Source: Acidaminobacterium chupaoyuni
Lineage (GTDB): Bacteria > Bacillota > Clostridia > Oscillospirales > Butyricicoccaceae
Reading direction: 5' to 3' (one strand)
DNA: 64,000 nt
Assembly: GCA_047936785.1 (NCBI GenBank)
Contig: CP176394.1
In this document: in pieces, positions 50,021-58,515 of the stretch
Layout: each line of letters starts with the position of its first letter
Numbering within the stretch: the first letter of the stretch is position 1
Program-made: the position numbers and the translations under genes
Notes under the pieces: generated by a model
What the model was told of the DNA's origin: nothing
Databases searched by the model: none
What the model saw: only the letters and a program-made list of their open reading frames with translations

Positions 50021-51208
50021 GTGAACAAAAATGAGGAAAGGCTGATCGAAGAAAATCAGTCGGCATTTTATGTTTTTGATATCAGCAGGCTGAAACAGCG
50101 CATTCAATATCTGAGAAACAGCCTGCCAAAGAAAACGGCGCTCTGTTACGCCGTAAAAGCCAACCCCTTTATCGCCGGAGAGATCAAAGACGATCTGGAT
50201 CGGTTCGAGATCTGCTCCCCCGGTGAGGCCGGCATCTGCAAGACCCTCGGCATCGAGAGCGAAAAAATGGTCATATCCGGCATCTATAAAACGCCGGATG
50301 TCATGGAAGCCATGGTGGCCGATCCACGGTTCGACGGGGTCTTCACGGTGGAATCCGTTTGCCAATATCGGCTTTTCTGCCGGCTTTCAGAAAAATACCG
50401 GCGCGAACTGCGCCTTCTTCTTCGGCTGACCAACGACAGCCAGTTCGGCGTGAACGAAGCCGACATCGAAGAGATCATAGCGGGCCGAAGCGGCCATCCT
50501 TTCCTGCATGTTTTGGGGATCCAGTTCTTTTCGGGAACCCAGAAGACTTCGCTGAAAAAGCTCAGGCGCGAAATAGACTATCTGGAAGCTTTTCTGCTCC
50601 GCCTGAAAGAAGAGCTTGATTATGTGCCGGAAGAACTGGAATATGGCCCCGGCTTCCCGGTATCTTATTTTGTTTCGGATGAACTGGAGGAAGAAGAACT
50701 GCTGGGCAGCTTTTCGGAGCTGCTGAACAATATGACCGCAAGACCGCGGATCACCCTTGAACTGGGCAGAAGCATCGCCGCCTCATGCGGAAAATATTAC
50801 ACGCACATTGTTGACATCAAGCAAAACAAAGGGCAAAATTATGCGCTGGTAGACGGCGGAATGCATCATATCGTTTATTTCGGCCAGCATATGGCCATGA
50901 AACACCCGTTTTTATCGGTGGTGGGAAAAACAGAGATCAACAGTGGATCAACATGGGCCATCTGCGGCTCGCTTTGCTCGATGCATGATATTATCGCCAA
51001 ACAGATCCCCCTGCCCGATATTGAGATCGGCGATACCTTGTGCTTTGAAAACACCGGCGCATACTGCATGACCGAGGGGATCTCGCTGTTTTTAAGCCGC
51101 GATCTGCCGGCAATTTATCTGATGAGGGAAGACGGCAGCATAATTTGCGCCCGCCGTGCCTTTGAAACCGAACAATTGAACACACCAAACTATGAAAGGA
51201 TGTTTTAA
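50021..51208 (+). CDS. Fold-III PLP-dependent decarboxylase (LysA/BtrK-like)
   Basis: 395 aa from a GTG 4 bp after dltA, with GGAG at 9 nt. PLP Lys46 in CYAVKANPF, GIQFFSGTQ (about 168), phosphate-binding GPGFPVSYF (about 209), and CGSLCSMHD (about 315), matching the Cys-x-x-x-Asp that decarboxylases of the diaminopimelate type contribute across the dimer. Tyr in ENTGAYCMTEGI (about 350). The Cys/Asp pair argues for a decarboxylase and against alanine racemase. It lacks lys-operon context. BtrK of butirosin synthesis, a relative, acts on a carrier-bound amino acid, which suits its place between adenylation and carrier genes. The substrate is unknown. Confidence 0.82.
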   Translation: MNKNEERLIEENQSAFYVFDISRLKQRIQYLRNSLPKKTALCYAVKANPFIAGEIKDDLDRFEICSPGEAGICKTLGIESEKMVISGIYKTPDVMEAMVADPRFDGVFTVESVCQYRLFCRLSEKYRRELRLLLRLTNDSQFGVNEADIEEIIAGRSGHPFLHVLGIQFFSGTQKTSLKKLRREIDYLEAFLLRLKEELDYVPEELEYGPGFPVSYFVSDELEEEELLGSFSELLNNMTARPRITLELGRSIAASCGKYYTHIVDIKQNKGQNYALVDGGMHHIVYFGQHMAMKHPFLSVVGKTEINSGSTWAICGSLCSMHDIIAKQIPLPDIEIGDTLCFENTGAYCMTEGISLFLSRDLPAIYLMREDGSIICARRAFETEQLNTPNYERMF

Positions 51209-51209
51209 C

Positions 51210-51440
51210 ATGGAAAAATTGATTGAGATTCTGGAGGATATTCAGCCGGGGGTCGATTATGAAAACTGCGAAGATCTGATCGACGGGCATTATCTTGATT
51301 CCCTTTCCGTGATATCGCTGATCGCCGAACTGGAAGAAGAATATGATATCACCATCCCCGCCGTCGAGATCGTTCCCGATAATTTCAATTCCGCCAAACG
51401 AATCGAAAACATGATCAAACGCCTGCAAGAGGAGTGCTAA
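51210..51440 (+). CDS. dltC: DltC-like acyl/aminoacyl carrier protein
   Basis: 76 aa, acidic helical carrier. The phosphopantetheine Ser31 is in GHYLDSLSVISLIAELEEEY. The start overlaps the PLP gene by no bases (1-bp gap) and the stop is 1 bp before the MBOAT gene. It should carry the aminoacyl thioester made by the DltA-like enzyme. Sequence features (IPAVEIVPDNFNS) are closer to generic carrier proteins of amino-acid pathways than to classical DltC. Confidence 0.88.
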   Translation: MEKLIEILEDIQPGVDYENCEDLIDGHYLDSLSVISLIAELEEEYDITIPAVEIVPDNFNSAKRIENMIKRLQEEC

Positions 51441-51441
51441 A

Positions 51442-53076
51442 ATGCCGCTTTCAGCCCTTCTGTCTGCGGGGGAAGGGGCTTCGCTGACCTCCTTCTTTTC
51501 TGTGGCATATTTCGTTGGTTTTCTGCCGCTCTGCCTGGTTTTATACAGCCTGGTGCCGAAAGCATGGAAGAAATATTTTCTTTTGTCTGCCAGTTATGTT
51601 TTCTTCTGGCTCATCAGCGGCGAGCTTCTTGTTTATCTGATCTTATCAACCTTTTCCATGCATTATTTTGGGCTGTGGCTGGATCGGCTGCAGGGCCAGA
51701 TGCACGCGCAGCTGGCGGCAGCGGAAGGGGAAGAAAGAAAAACCATCAAAAAAGAGTTTGGTTCACGCCAGCGCTCGGTCGTTGTGCTGGCGGTGCTGCT
51801 CCATATCGGCATCCTGCTGGTGCTGAAATATTCGGGGTTCTTCTCGGCAAATGTCAATCACCTTTTTTCCTATCTGGGCGTTCCCGTTCAGCTTGAAATC
51901 CCCGTTTATCTGATGCCGATCGGGATCTCTTTTTTCACCCTGCAGGCGGTGTCTTATCTTCTCGATGTCTATCACGGCGTCACGAAGGCTGACGAAAATC
52001 TTTTTCGGCTGGCCCTGTTTCTCGGCTTTTTTCCGCAGATCGTGGAAGGGCCGATCTGCCGCTATCGCCAGACAGCCGATCAGCTGTGGAATGTGAAGCC
52101 CATCGAATATTCGAACCTGACACTGGGAATGCAGCGAATCCTGTTCGGCATGTTGAAAAAGGTCGTCATCGCCGACAGGCTGAACCAGATGGTGCAAAGC
52201 GTTTTTACCAATTACACAGAGTATGAGGGCGGGATCATCGCCATCGCCGCGGTTTGCTATACCATACAGCTTTATATGGATTTTTCCGGTTCGATGGATG
52301 CGGTCATGGGCACGGCGCAGATCTTTGGCGTCGGCATGCCGGAAAATTTCGAACGGCCGTTTTTTTCAAAAACGATATCGGAATTTTGGAAACGGTGGCA
52401 TATCACGCTGGGCACATGGTTCAAAGATTATGTGTTTTATCCCATTACAACGGCCAAAGCCATGAAAAAGCTGACTTCCTCTGCACGCAAAAAACTGGGC
52501 AACCACTATGGCCCGCTTCTGGCGGGCAGCGTTGCGCTGTTTTGCGTTTGGTTTTGCAACGGGCTGTGGCATGGCTCCGCGTGGAGCTATATTTTCTTCG
52601 GCATGTATCATTTCACGCTCATCCTGGGGGGGAATATCATCGCGCCCCCGGCAAAATGGCTGAATAAAAAGCTGCATATCAACCCCGAATGGTTCGGCTA
52701 TCGTCTTTTCCAGATGATCCGCACCGCGATTTTGGTGGTCATCGGTGAAATGTTCTTCCGGGCCAACGGCCTGCGGGCCGGGCTTTATATGTTCAGATCG
52801 ATGGTCACACAGTTCTCGTTTCACACCCTGAGCGATGAACTTCTCAAAAAAATGGGAATAGACAGCCTTGATTTCATGATCGTGGCCGTTACGCTGGTCA
52901 TTATCTTCACGGTCAGCCTGATGAATGAAAAGGGCATCTCCATCAGAGAAACGCTTGCAAAGAGAAACATCGTTCTGCGCTGGGCGGTTCTCTATGCGTT
53001 GATTCTTTATATCGTTATTTTCGGTGCATATGGTTACGGTTATTCGCCGGTTGCCCCGATGTATGCACAGTTTTAG
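51442..53076 (+). CDS. dltB: MBOAT family O-acyltransferase (DltB/AlgI-like)
   Basis: 544 aa, about eleven membrane segments. The MBOAT His is in NGLWHGSAWSYIFFGMYH (His377), with FWKRWHITLGTWFKDYVFYP (about 316-335) before it. At 544 residues it is nearer AlgI/PatA (about 470-520) than DltB (about 400). The family passes an acyl group from a cytosolic donor to an acceptor across the membrane; here the donor should be the carrier protein encoded just upstream. Confidence 0.9.
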   Translation: MPLSALLSAGEGASLTSFFSVAYFVGFLPLCLVLYSLVPKAWKKYFLLSASYVFFWLISGELLVYLILSTFSMHYFGLWLDRLQGQMHAQLAAAEGEERKTIKKEFGSRQRSVVVLAVLLHIGILLVLKYSGFFSANVNHLFSYLGVPVQLEIPVYLMPIGISFFTLQAVSYLLDVYHGVTKADENLFRLALFLGFFPQIVEGPICRYRQTADQLWNVKPIEYSNLTLGMQRILFGMLKKVVIADRLNQMVQSVFTNYTEYEGGIIAIAAVCYTIQLYMDFSGSMDAVMGTAQIFGVGMPENFERPFFSKTISEFWKRWHITLGTWFKDYVFYPITTAKAMKKLTSSARKKLGNHYGPLLAGSVALFCVWFCNGLWHGSAWSYIFFGMYHFTLILGGNIIAPPAKWLNKKLHINPEWFGYRLFQMIRTAILVVIGEMFFRANGLRAGLYMFRSMVTQFSFHTLSDELLKKMGIDSLDFMIVAVTLVIIFTVSLMNEKGISIRETLAKRNIVLRWAVLYALILYIVIFGAYGYGYSPVAPMYAQF

Positions 53077-53086
53077 GGGGTCAGAC

Positions 53087-54070
53087 ATGCGCAATTTCAT
53101 AAAGCACGCTGCTTGCGGCATCGCGTTTTTTGCCGGTTTGGCTTTGCTGCTGACGGCTGCATCCTGGGTCATGGTTCCCAAAGACAATGGGCGCGACGAC
53201 GGCATGCAGGACCCGATGGCAAACGGCATCCTGAGCGAACCGAAAAACACCATTGATGTGCTCATCATGGGGGATAGCGAAACCTATTGTTCCATGATCC
53301 CGCTGAAAATATGGGAAGATCACGGCATTACCACCTATTGCTGCGGCACGCCCGCGCAGAAGCTTTTCTATTCGCAGGAGCTTTTGCAGAAGGTCTTCAA
53401 GAGACAGTCGCCCAAAATCGTCATATTGGAAACAAACGCGATCTTTCGCCAGTTTTCCTGTGGCGATATCCTCCTGCGCAAGGCGGGCGCGATCTTCCCC
53501 GTTTTTAACTATAACGATCGCTGGAAATCTTTGAAATCGCACGATCTGCGTTTTTCCATCAAATATACCCATGTCGATAACACCAAAGGTTATCTTTATG
53601 GAACGAAGGTCGATGAAGCGTCAACAGACGGCTATATGAAGGAAACGGAAGAGATCGCGCCGATTCCGCCGCAAAACCGCGAATATGTGGAAAGCATCAA
53701 AGCCTGCTGCAAAGAAAACGGCGCAAAGCTGATCCTGCTCAGCACACCCAGCACAATGAACTGGAACATGGCCCGGCATAACAGCATCAAAAAGCTTGCC
53801 AAAGAACTGCATCTGAAATATATCGACATGAATCTGATGCAAAAGCAGATCCCCATTGACTGGAAAAAGGATACCCGCGATAAAGGCGACCATCTGAACC
53901 ATTCCGGCGCCGAAAAAGTGACGACTTATCTTGGCGGCTATTTATCCGATACCGGTCTGCTGCATAACCACAGAGAAGACCGGGATTATGACCGCTGGAA
54001 CGATGCTTTGAAAATTTTCAACAATACGCTTTCCGATCCCGCGCCGAAAAGGTGCGAAGGAAAATCGTGA
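53087..54070 (+). CDS. Membrane-anchored SGNH protein, DltD/AlgJ-like role
   Basis: 327 aa from the ATG after TAGGGGG. N-terminal membrane anchor (about 8-30), then an extracytoplasmic SGNH fold: VLIMGDSETYCS (block I, about 64) and the Asp/His pair in KGDHLNHSGAEKV (about 267). It lies 10 bp after the MBOAT gene. DltD and AlgX/AlgJ proteins occupy this position and complete acyl transfer onto the polymer. Sequence similarity to classical DltD is weak. Confidence 0.82.
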   Translation: MRNFIKHAACGIAFFAGLALLLTAASWVMVPKDNGRDDGMQDPMANGILSEPKNTIDVLIMGDSETYCSMIPLKIWEDHGITTYCCGTPAQKLFYSQELLQKVFKRQSPKIVILETNAIFRQFSCGDILLRKAGAIFPVFNYNDRWKSLKSHDLRFSIKYTHVDNTKGYLYGTKVDEASTDGYMKETEEIAPIPPQNREYVESIKACCKENGAKLILLSTPSTMNWNMARHNSIKKLAKELHLKYIDMNLMQKQIPIDWKKDTRDKGDHLNHSGAEKVTTYLGGYLSDTGLLHNHREDRDYDRWNDALKIFNNTLSDPAPKRCEGKS

Positions 54071-54089
54071 TGCAGATCGCTGTGATTTG

Positions 54090-54902
54090 ATGAAGAAATT
54101 AAAATTTGCCGGTTTGTGTGTGTTGCTTTTTCTGGGGCTCTGCGCCATCCCGGCCTCTGAATTCAGCCTTTCTCTGCCCGGCGGAAGCGGGCCGCAGAAA
54201 AAAGAAATCGTTTGCTGGGGCGACAGCATGACTGCGGGTTATGGGGCGTCGGAAGCCATCCTTTCGCTGGATGGGAACCGCTATGATATCAGCGACCTTT
54301 CTTATCCCGAAGTCTTACAGCGGCTCACCGGCATCAAGACCTGCAATTTCGGGGTTTTCGGCGCAACTTCAGAAGAAATCAGCATCATGCAGGGCGGAAC
54401 CGTTCCCGAGCAACCTCTTTCCGCCTATGATGTCATCGATCGCGATGTGATGCGGCAGGCGGAAAGCCACCCCGGCGATATTCTGATTTTGGAAATGGGC
54501 AGCAACGGCGGCTGGAAAGATTATGACGAGCTCATCGCGCAGTATCGGGCGATGCTCGCGCACGCCGCCTGTGAGAAGTATATCATCATCGGCGATACCG
54601 ACGACCCGCTGAATTCGGCCGACCCCCATGGCGCAAGAGGCAGCGGCACAACGGAGACCGCATGGGAAAACGCTCTGCGCGAAGCCTTTGGCGACCATTT
54701 TATCAATATGAGGGTGTTTTTGATCGAGAACGGCCTGGAACTTGTGGGCTGGAAAGCGACACCGGCCGATGAAGCCGCCGCGCGGCAGGGCAATATTTCC
54801 GCCCGGCTGCGCGCGGACTGGACACATTTCAACTCTTACGGATATTATGCACAGGCGGTCGGCGTTTATCAAAAAGGCAGACAGCTGGGATATTGGCAGT
54901 AA
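54090..54902 (+). CDS. Secreted SGNH/GDSL hydrolase
   Basis: 270 aa. Signal peptide (about 1-24, LKFAGLCVLLFLGLCAIPAS) followed by an SGNH domain: VCWGDSMTAGYGASE (Ser about 41), LEMGSNGGWKDYDEL (block III) and DWTHFNSYGYYAQ (catalytic Asp/His, about 245). The ribosome site is weak; translation may be coupled to the preceding gene. It is the last gene of the operon before a terminator. It could be a transferase or an esterase removing the decoration. Confidence 0.87.
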   Translation: MKKLKFAGLCVLLFLGLCAIPASEFSLSLPGGSGPQKKEIVCWGDSMTAGYGASEAILSLDGNRYDISDLSYPEVLQRLTGIKTCNFGVFGATSEEISIMQGGTVPEQPLSAYDVIDRDVMRQAESHPGDILILEMGSNGGWKDYDELIAQYRAMLAHAACEKYIIIGDTDDPLNSADPHGARGSGTTETAWENALREAFGDHFINMRVFLIENGLELVGWKATPADEAAARQGNISARLRADWTHFNSYGYYAQAVGVYQKGRQLGYWQ

Positions 54903-54967
54903 AAATATTTTTAGAAATAACCATGAAAAGCATCGCGATCCCGCCGCGGAATGCGGCTTCAAAAGAA

Positions 54968-55006
54968 AAACCCTTGCCGAAAAAAATTTTCCGGCAAGGG
55001 TTTTTT
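54968..55006. terminator. Terminator of the dlt-like operon
   Basis: AAACCCTTGCCG/CGGCAAGGG with an A/T loop and six T; it can also serve the converging transporter gene. Confidence 0.88.
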
Positions 55007-55045
55007 ATGTGATTTGGGAAGAATAAGGAAAAACAGGGGGAACTC

Positions 55046-56302
55046 TCAGTTCCTGTCGGCGGCGGTGACGGGAACGGCGCGCAGGATCAGCAGGCCGATC
55101 AGGAACATCACCGAGATGGGCAGAATGCCCAGATTCGGCCGGTCGGAAAGATGCGTGACCAGCCCCATGATAAAAGTGCCCAGAACCGAAGCGCTTTTGC
55201 CGAAGATATCATAAAACCCGAAAAATTCGTTGGAATGCTCTTTGGGCACAAGTTTGGCGAAATAGGAACGGGAAAGCGCCTGAATGCCGCCCTGCACCAT
55301 GCCCACCAGAACGGCCAGCAGCCAGAATTCCCAGGCGTGGTTCAGCTGGAAGGCGAAAAGCGTGATGCCCAGATAGAAAACGATGGCACATTCCAATATG
55401 CGGCGCGTGGGATAGCGGGCGGAAAGACGCCCGAACAACAGCGCAAAGGGAAAAGCCACCAGCTGCGTCAGCAAAAGCGCCAAAAGCAGGTGGGTTGTGC
55501 CGATGCCCATGCTGATGCCGTAAGGCGTGGCGATTTCGATGATGGTATAGACCCCGTCGATATAAAAGAAGAAAGCAAGCAGAAACAGAAAAGCGGGGCG
55601 GTATTGGCGGGCGGTTTTCAAAGTGTGGCCCAGCTGGCGGAAACTGTCGCGCAGATGATGCTGGGAAGAAACAAAATAGCGCTGGCGATAGCGGCGCAGA
55701 AGCGGCAGAGAAAGCAGCGCCCACCATGCCGCGCAGATGCACAGGGCCAGCAGACAGCCCACCGCCACGGAAAACGGCGGATCTTTGCGCTGGGAAAGCA
55801 GCACGCAGCCCAGCCCCAGCAAAAACGGCAGGCAGCTGCCCAGATAGCCGAAGGCATAGCCCATGGAAGAAACGCGATCCATCCGCTCATCTTCGCAAAC
55901 ATCCGTGAGCATGCTGTCATAGAAGATAAGAGAGGCGTTATAGCCCACCTTGGCAAGGAAAAAAAGCGCCAGGAACCAGACCCAGCTTTTGGCAAGCCCC
56001 ATCACCAGGCAGCCCGCCACGCCCACGATCAGAGAAACCAGAAAGAATTTTTTCTTCTGGTTTTCATGATCGGCCAACGCGCCCAGGATCGGGCCCGCCA
56101 CCACGAACACCAAAGTGGAAAGCGAGGCAAGGTAGCTCCACACCGCGGTGGCCTGGTTTGCGGTGTAGCCGGCCTTTTGGGCCAGCATATTTGAAAAGAT
56201 GGGCAAAATCGTGGAAATGAGCAGTGTGAACGCCGAGTTTGCCACATCATAAAGAATCCAGCTTTTCTCTGTGGGGGTAAGGCGTTGAGGGGTTGAAATC
56301 AT
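55046..56302 (-). CDS. UMF1/ATG22-like MFS transporter
   Basis: 418 aa, twelve membrane segments. YDVANSAFTLLISTILPIF at the N-terminus is the hallmark of the UMF1 (ATG22-like) family of major-facilitator permeases. ALADHENQKKK (about 77) and YDSMLTDVCEDERMDRVSSMGYAFGYLGS (read as FGYLGSCLPF, about 148) support this. Substrates are unknown; some relatives export amino acids. It is monocistronic. Confidence 0.88.
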   Translation of the reverse strand: MISTPQRLTPTEKSWILYDVANSAFTLLISTILPIFSNMLAQKAGYTANQATAVWSYLASLSTLVFVVAGPILGALADHENQKKKFFLVSLIVGVAGCLVMGLAKSWVWFLALFFLAKVGYNASLIFYDSMLTDVCEDERMDRVSSMGYAFGYLGSCLPFLLGLGCVLLSQRKDPPFSVAVGCLLALCICAAWWALLSLPLLRRYRQRYFVSSQHHLRDSFRQLGHTLKTARQYRPAFLFLLAFFFYIDGVYTIIEIATPYGISMGIGTTHLLLALLLTQLVAFPFALLFGRLSARYPTRRILECAIVFYLGITLFAFQLNHAWEFWLLAVLVGMVQGGIQALSRSYFAKLVPKEHSNEFFGFYDIFGKSASVLGTFIMGLVTHLSDRPNLGILPISVMFLIGLLILRAVPVTAADRN

Positions 56303-56545
56303 AGGGGCAGCACCTTCCTGATCAGAATGAAATCCTAAAAAAGCCCGCGCGAACCCACCGGCCGCAGGGACCGATTTCTTTTGCCGCCCGAAACACTTTT
56401 AAAAAAACAGCATTTCTATCATATCATAGATCATAAAAAAATACTTCTGAAATTTACAGAGAACGCGCAAAGTTTTTAAAAGAATCGAAAAGGTTACAGA
56501 AAATTGCCATATCCTCAAAAAAATGGTCGAATGCGCTGAACAAAA

Positions 56546-56562
56546 AGTAACCGGTTTGTAAT
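56546..56562 (+). promoter_or_regulatory. WalR-like box upstream of the M23 peptidase promoter
   Basis: AGTAAC-N5-TGTAAT, one mismatch from the TGTWAH-N5-TGTWAH WalR consensus, placed 6 bp upstream of the -35. The stretch 56303-56545 holds nothing recognisable. Confidence 0.5.
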
Positions 56563-56568
56563 TTTCTC

Positions 56569-56598
56569 TTGACATTTGCCCCCCGCAAAGAGTATTAT
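56569..56598 (+). promoter_or_regulatory. Promoter of the M23 peptidase
   Basis: -35 TTGACA, 18-bp spacer, -10 TATTAT. Confidence 0.75.
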
Positions 56599-56607
56599 AA
56601 GTATGCT

Positions 56608-56624
56608 TGTTACCGAATTGTAAT
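56608..56624 (+). promoter_or_regulatory. Second WalR-like box
   Basis: TGTTAC-N5-TGTAAT, a full match to the WalR consensus, just downstream of the predicted start site. A further half site TGTAAC occurs near 56640. Confidence 0.55.
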
Positions 56625-56663
56625 CAAGCACATCAAATTTGTAACAGTAGGAGGCCCGCGCGA

Positions 56664-58304
56664 ATGAACAAACAAAAGCACAGTGCATTTCGGCATTTCT
56701 ATCGCCGGAGCCTGGTCAAGGCCAAACTGCACAGCGAACGCGCTTTCAATCTGGGCGCTAATCTGCCGGCCGTGAGAAACCTGCGCCAACTGGTGCGCCG
56801 CGTTTTGGGCAAGGGCAGAGCTTTTATCAGAATTTTAACCTGCGCGCTGATGGCGATTCTTGTGATGCTTTGGGAAGCCTGCACCGGCCTGTTCGGCAAT
56901 TCGGCGGTGCGTTTCGCGGCTTTCTGTCAGGCAGCGGAAGAAAAGATCCATCAGGCATATATCGACACTTTGGTGAAAAACGCCCGCCGCAAACGCGGCA
57001 GAACGCCTGCCTGCGCTTTGCTTGCCACGGCGACCATCCTTGTGTTCTCGGCCAGCTATTTCGGCATCGGCATCGAAGTGACCTTAAACGGCAAAAGCAT
57101 CGGTTATGTGGAATCACGCGATGAAGTGGAAAAACTCATCGATGAAGTGGAAGAGCGCACCAGCGGCTATCTGGGCCGCCCCTACACGCTTTCCGCCGAT
57201 ATCGGCTATTCGCTGGGCTATGTGCAGCGAGATCAATATTTAAACGCGGAATCGGTGAAAGAGCAGCTGTTTGCTTCTGTTGACGAAGTTTCCACGCAGT
57301 ATGTGCTTTCGGTGGATGGGCAGATCGTTGGCGCAAACGCCAGCAAAACCGCTTTGGAACTGCTGAAACAGCGCATTCTCAGCGCCCATACCGGCACAAA
57401 CGGCAACACCCGCGCAGAATTCGTTCAGAATATTACCATCGAACAGCGGCCTGTGGCAAATTCCTATGTGAAAACGGTCGCCGAAATCGAGCAGAGCCTT
57501 AAAAATAACGCCTCGGGCACGCAGATGTATGCCATCCGCCAAGGCGACACCTTAAGCCAGATCGCCCAGACTTACGGCATGACTCTGGAACAGGTGCAGG
57601 GCCTCAACCCCCAGATCGACCCCACCAGGATCCACGAAGGGCAGCAGATCAAACTGGCCGACAGCAGCCCTCTGGTTTCGGTGAAGACCACAACGAGAGA
57701 GCGTTATACCCGCGAGATCGCTTATGCTTCCGAAGTGCAATACAGCGACGCGCTTTATAAGAACCAAAGCAAGATCGCCCAGACGGGCGCCAACGGCGTG
57801 GCCGATGTGGTGGCCGATGTGGTGAGCATCGACGGCGTTGAACAAAACCGCGCGATTTTGGAATGGGATATTCTTTCTCAGCCCCAAAACGAAATCAAAG
57901 TGATCGGCACAAAAGAACTTCCCGCAAAGGCGGCGAAGGGCTATTTCATCCTTCCGTTCCGTGGCATCCGTTCTTCGGGCTATGGCTACCGCGGCTCTGA
58001 ATTCCACACCGGCATCGATTTGGCCGGCGTGAAAGGCAGCCCCGTTGTGGCGGCCGATGGCGGCACCGTGATCTTCGCGGGCTGGAACGGCAATTACGGC
58101 AATTGCGTCATCATCAACCACGGCAACGGGCTGACCACCTTATATGCGCATAACAGCGCGCTGACCGTGAAAGTCGGCCAAAAGGTGGCCCAGGGCGAAC
58201 AGATCTCCAAGCTGGGCAGCACAGGGCGCAGCACAGGCCCCCACTGCCATTTTGAAGTGCGCATCAACGGCAAGCATGTGAACCCCAACAAATATCTGAA
58301 GTAA
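56664..58304 (+). CDS. LysM/G5/M23 peptidoglycan endopeptidase
   Basis: 546 aa from the ATG after TAGGAGG. Two hydrophobic segments (about 52-75 and 111-132) anchor it. A beta domain (about 135-280) precedes LysM (about 288-333, IRQGDTLSQIAQTYG), then G5 (about 335-415) and the M23 lysostaphin-like domain with zinc ligands in FHTGIDLAG (about 447) and GPHCHFEV (about 528). Similar to clostridial and spore-cortex M23 proteins. It probably cuts peptide cross-links; WalR-like boxes suggest wall-homeostasis control. Confidence 0.94.
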   Translation: MNKQKHSAFRHFYRRSLVKAKLHSERAFNLGANLPAVRNLRQLVRRVLGKGRAFIRILTCALMAILVMLWEACTGLFGNSAVRFAAFCQAAEEKIHQAYIDTLVKNARRKRGRTPACALLATATILVFSASYFGIGIEVTLNGKSIGYVESRDEVEKLIDEVEERTSGYLGRPYTLSADIGYSLGYVQRDQYLNAESVKEQLFASVDEVSTQYVLSVDGQIVGANASKTALELLKQRILSAHTGTNGNTRAEFVQNITIEQRPVANSYVKTVAEIEQSLKNNASGTQMYAIRQGDTLSQIAQTYGMTLEQVQGLNPQIDPTRIHEGQQIKLADSSPLVSVKTTTRERYTREIAYASEVQYSDALYKNQSKIAQTGANGVADVVADVVSIDGVEQNRAILEWDILSQPQNEIKVIGTKELPAKAAKGYFILPFRGIRSSGYGYRGSEFHTGIDLAGVKGSPVVAADGGTVIFAGWNGNYGNCVIINHGNGLTTLYAHNSALTVKVGQKVAQGEQISKLGSTGRSTGPHCHFEVRINGKHVNPNKYLK

Positions 58305-58315
58305 AAGCATTCTCT

Positions 58316-58347
58316 GCGCCGCGGAAAATTTTCCGCGGCGCTTTTTT
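58316..58347 (+). terminator. M23 peptidase terminator
   Basis: GCGCCGCGGAAAA/TTTTCCGCGGCGC followed by six T. Confidence 0.9.
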
Positions 58348-58515
58348 CTTTTTTGCCGGGCAAAAGGTGGCGCAGGCCCCCGCGGTCCCGCCCCCTGTTC
58401 AGCCGCGGCGGGATATGGTATGATAAACAAAGGCGGCGCCGCTTTTTGAAACAGAGAACAGGCAAACGCGCCGGAAAACAAAACCTGCCGCAAGAGGCGG
58501 GGAGGGCGGAGGACC

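Noticed and set aside
50021..51208. Diaminopimelate decarboxylase LysA of lysine synthesis
   Set aside because: No lysine-pathway genes are adjacent, and the gene is tightly embedded between adenylation and carrier genes; kept as a LysA-like decarboxylase of unknown substrate.
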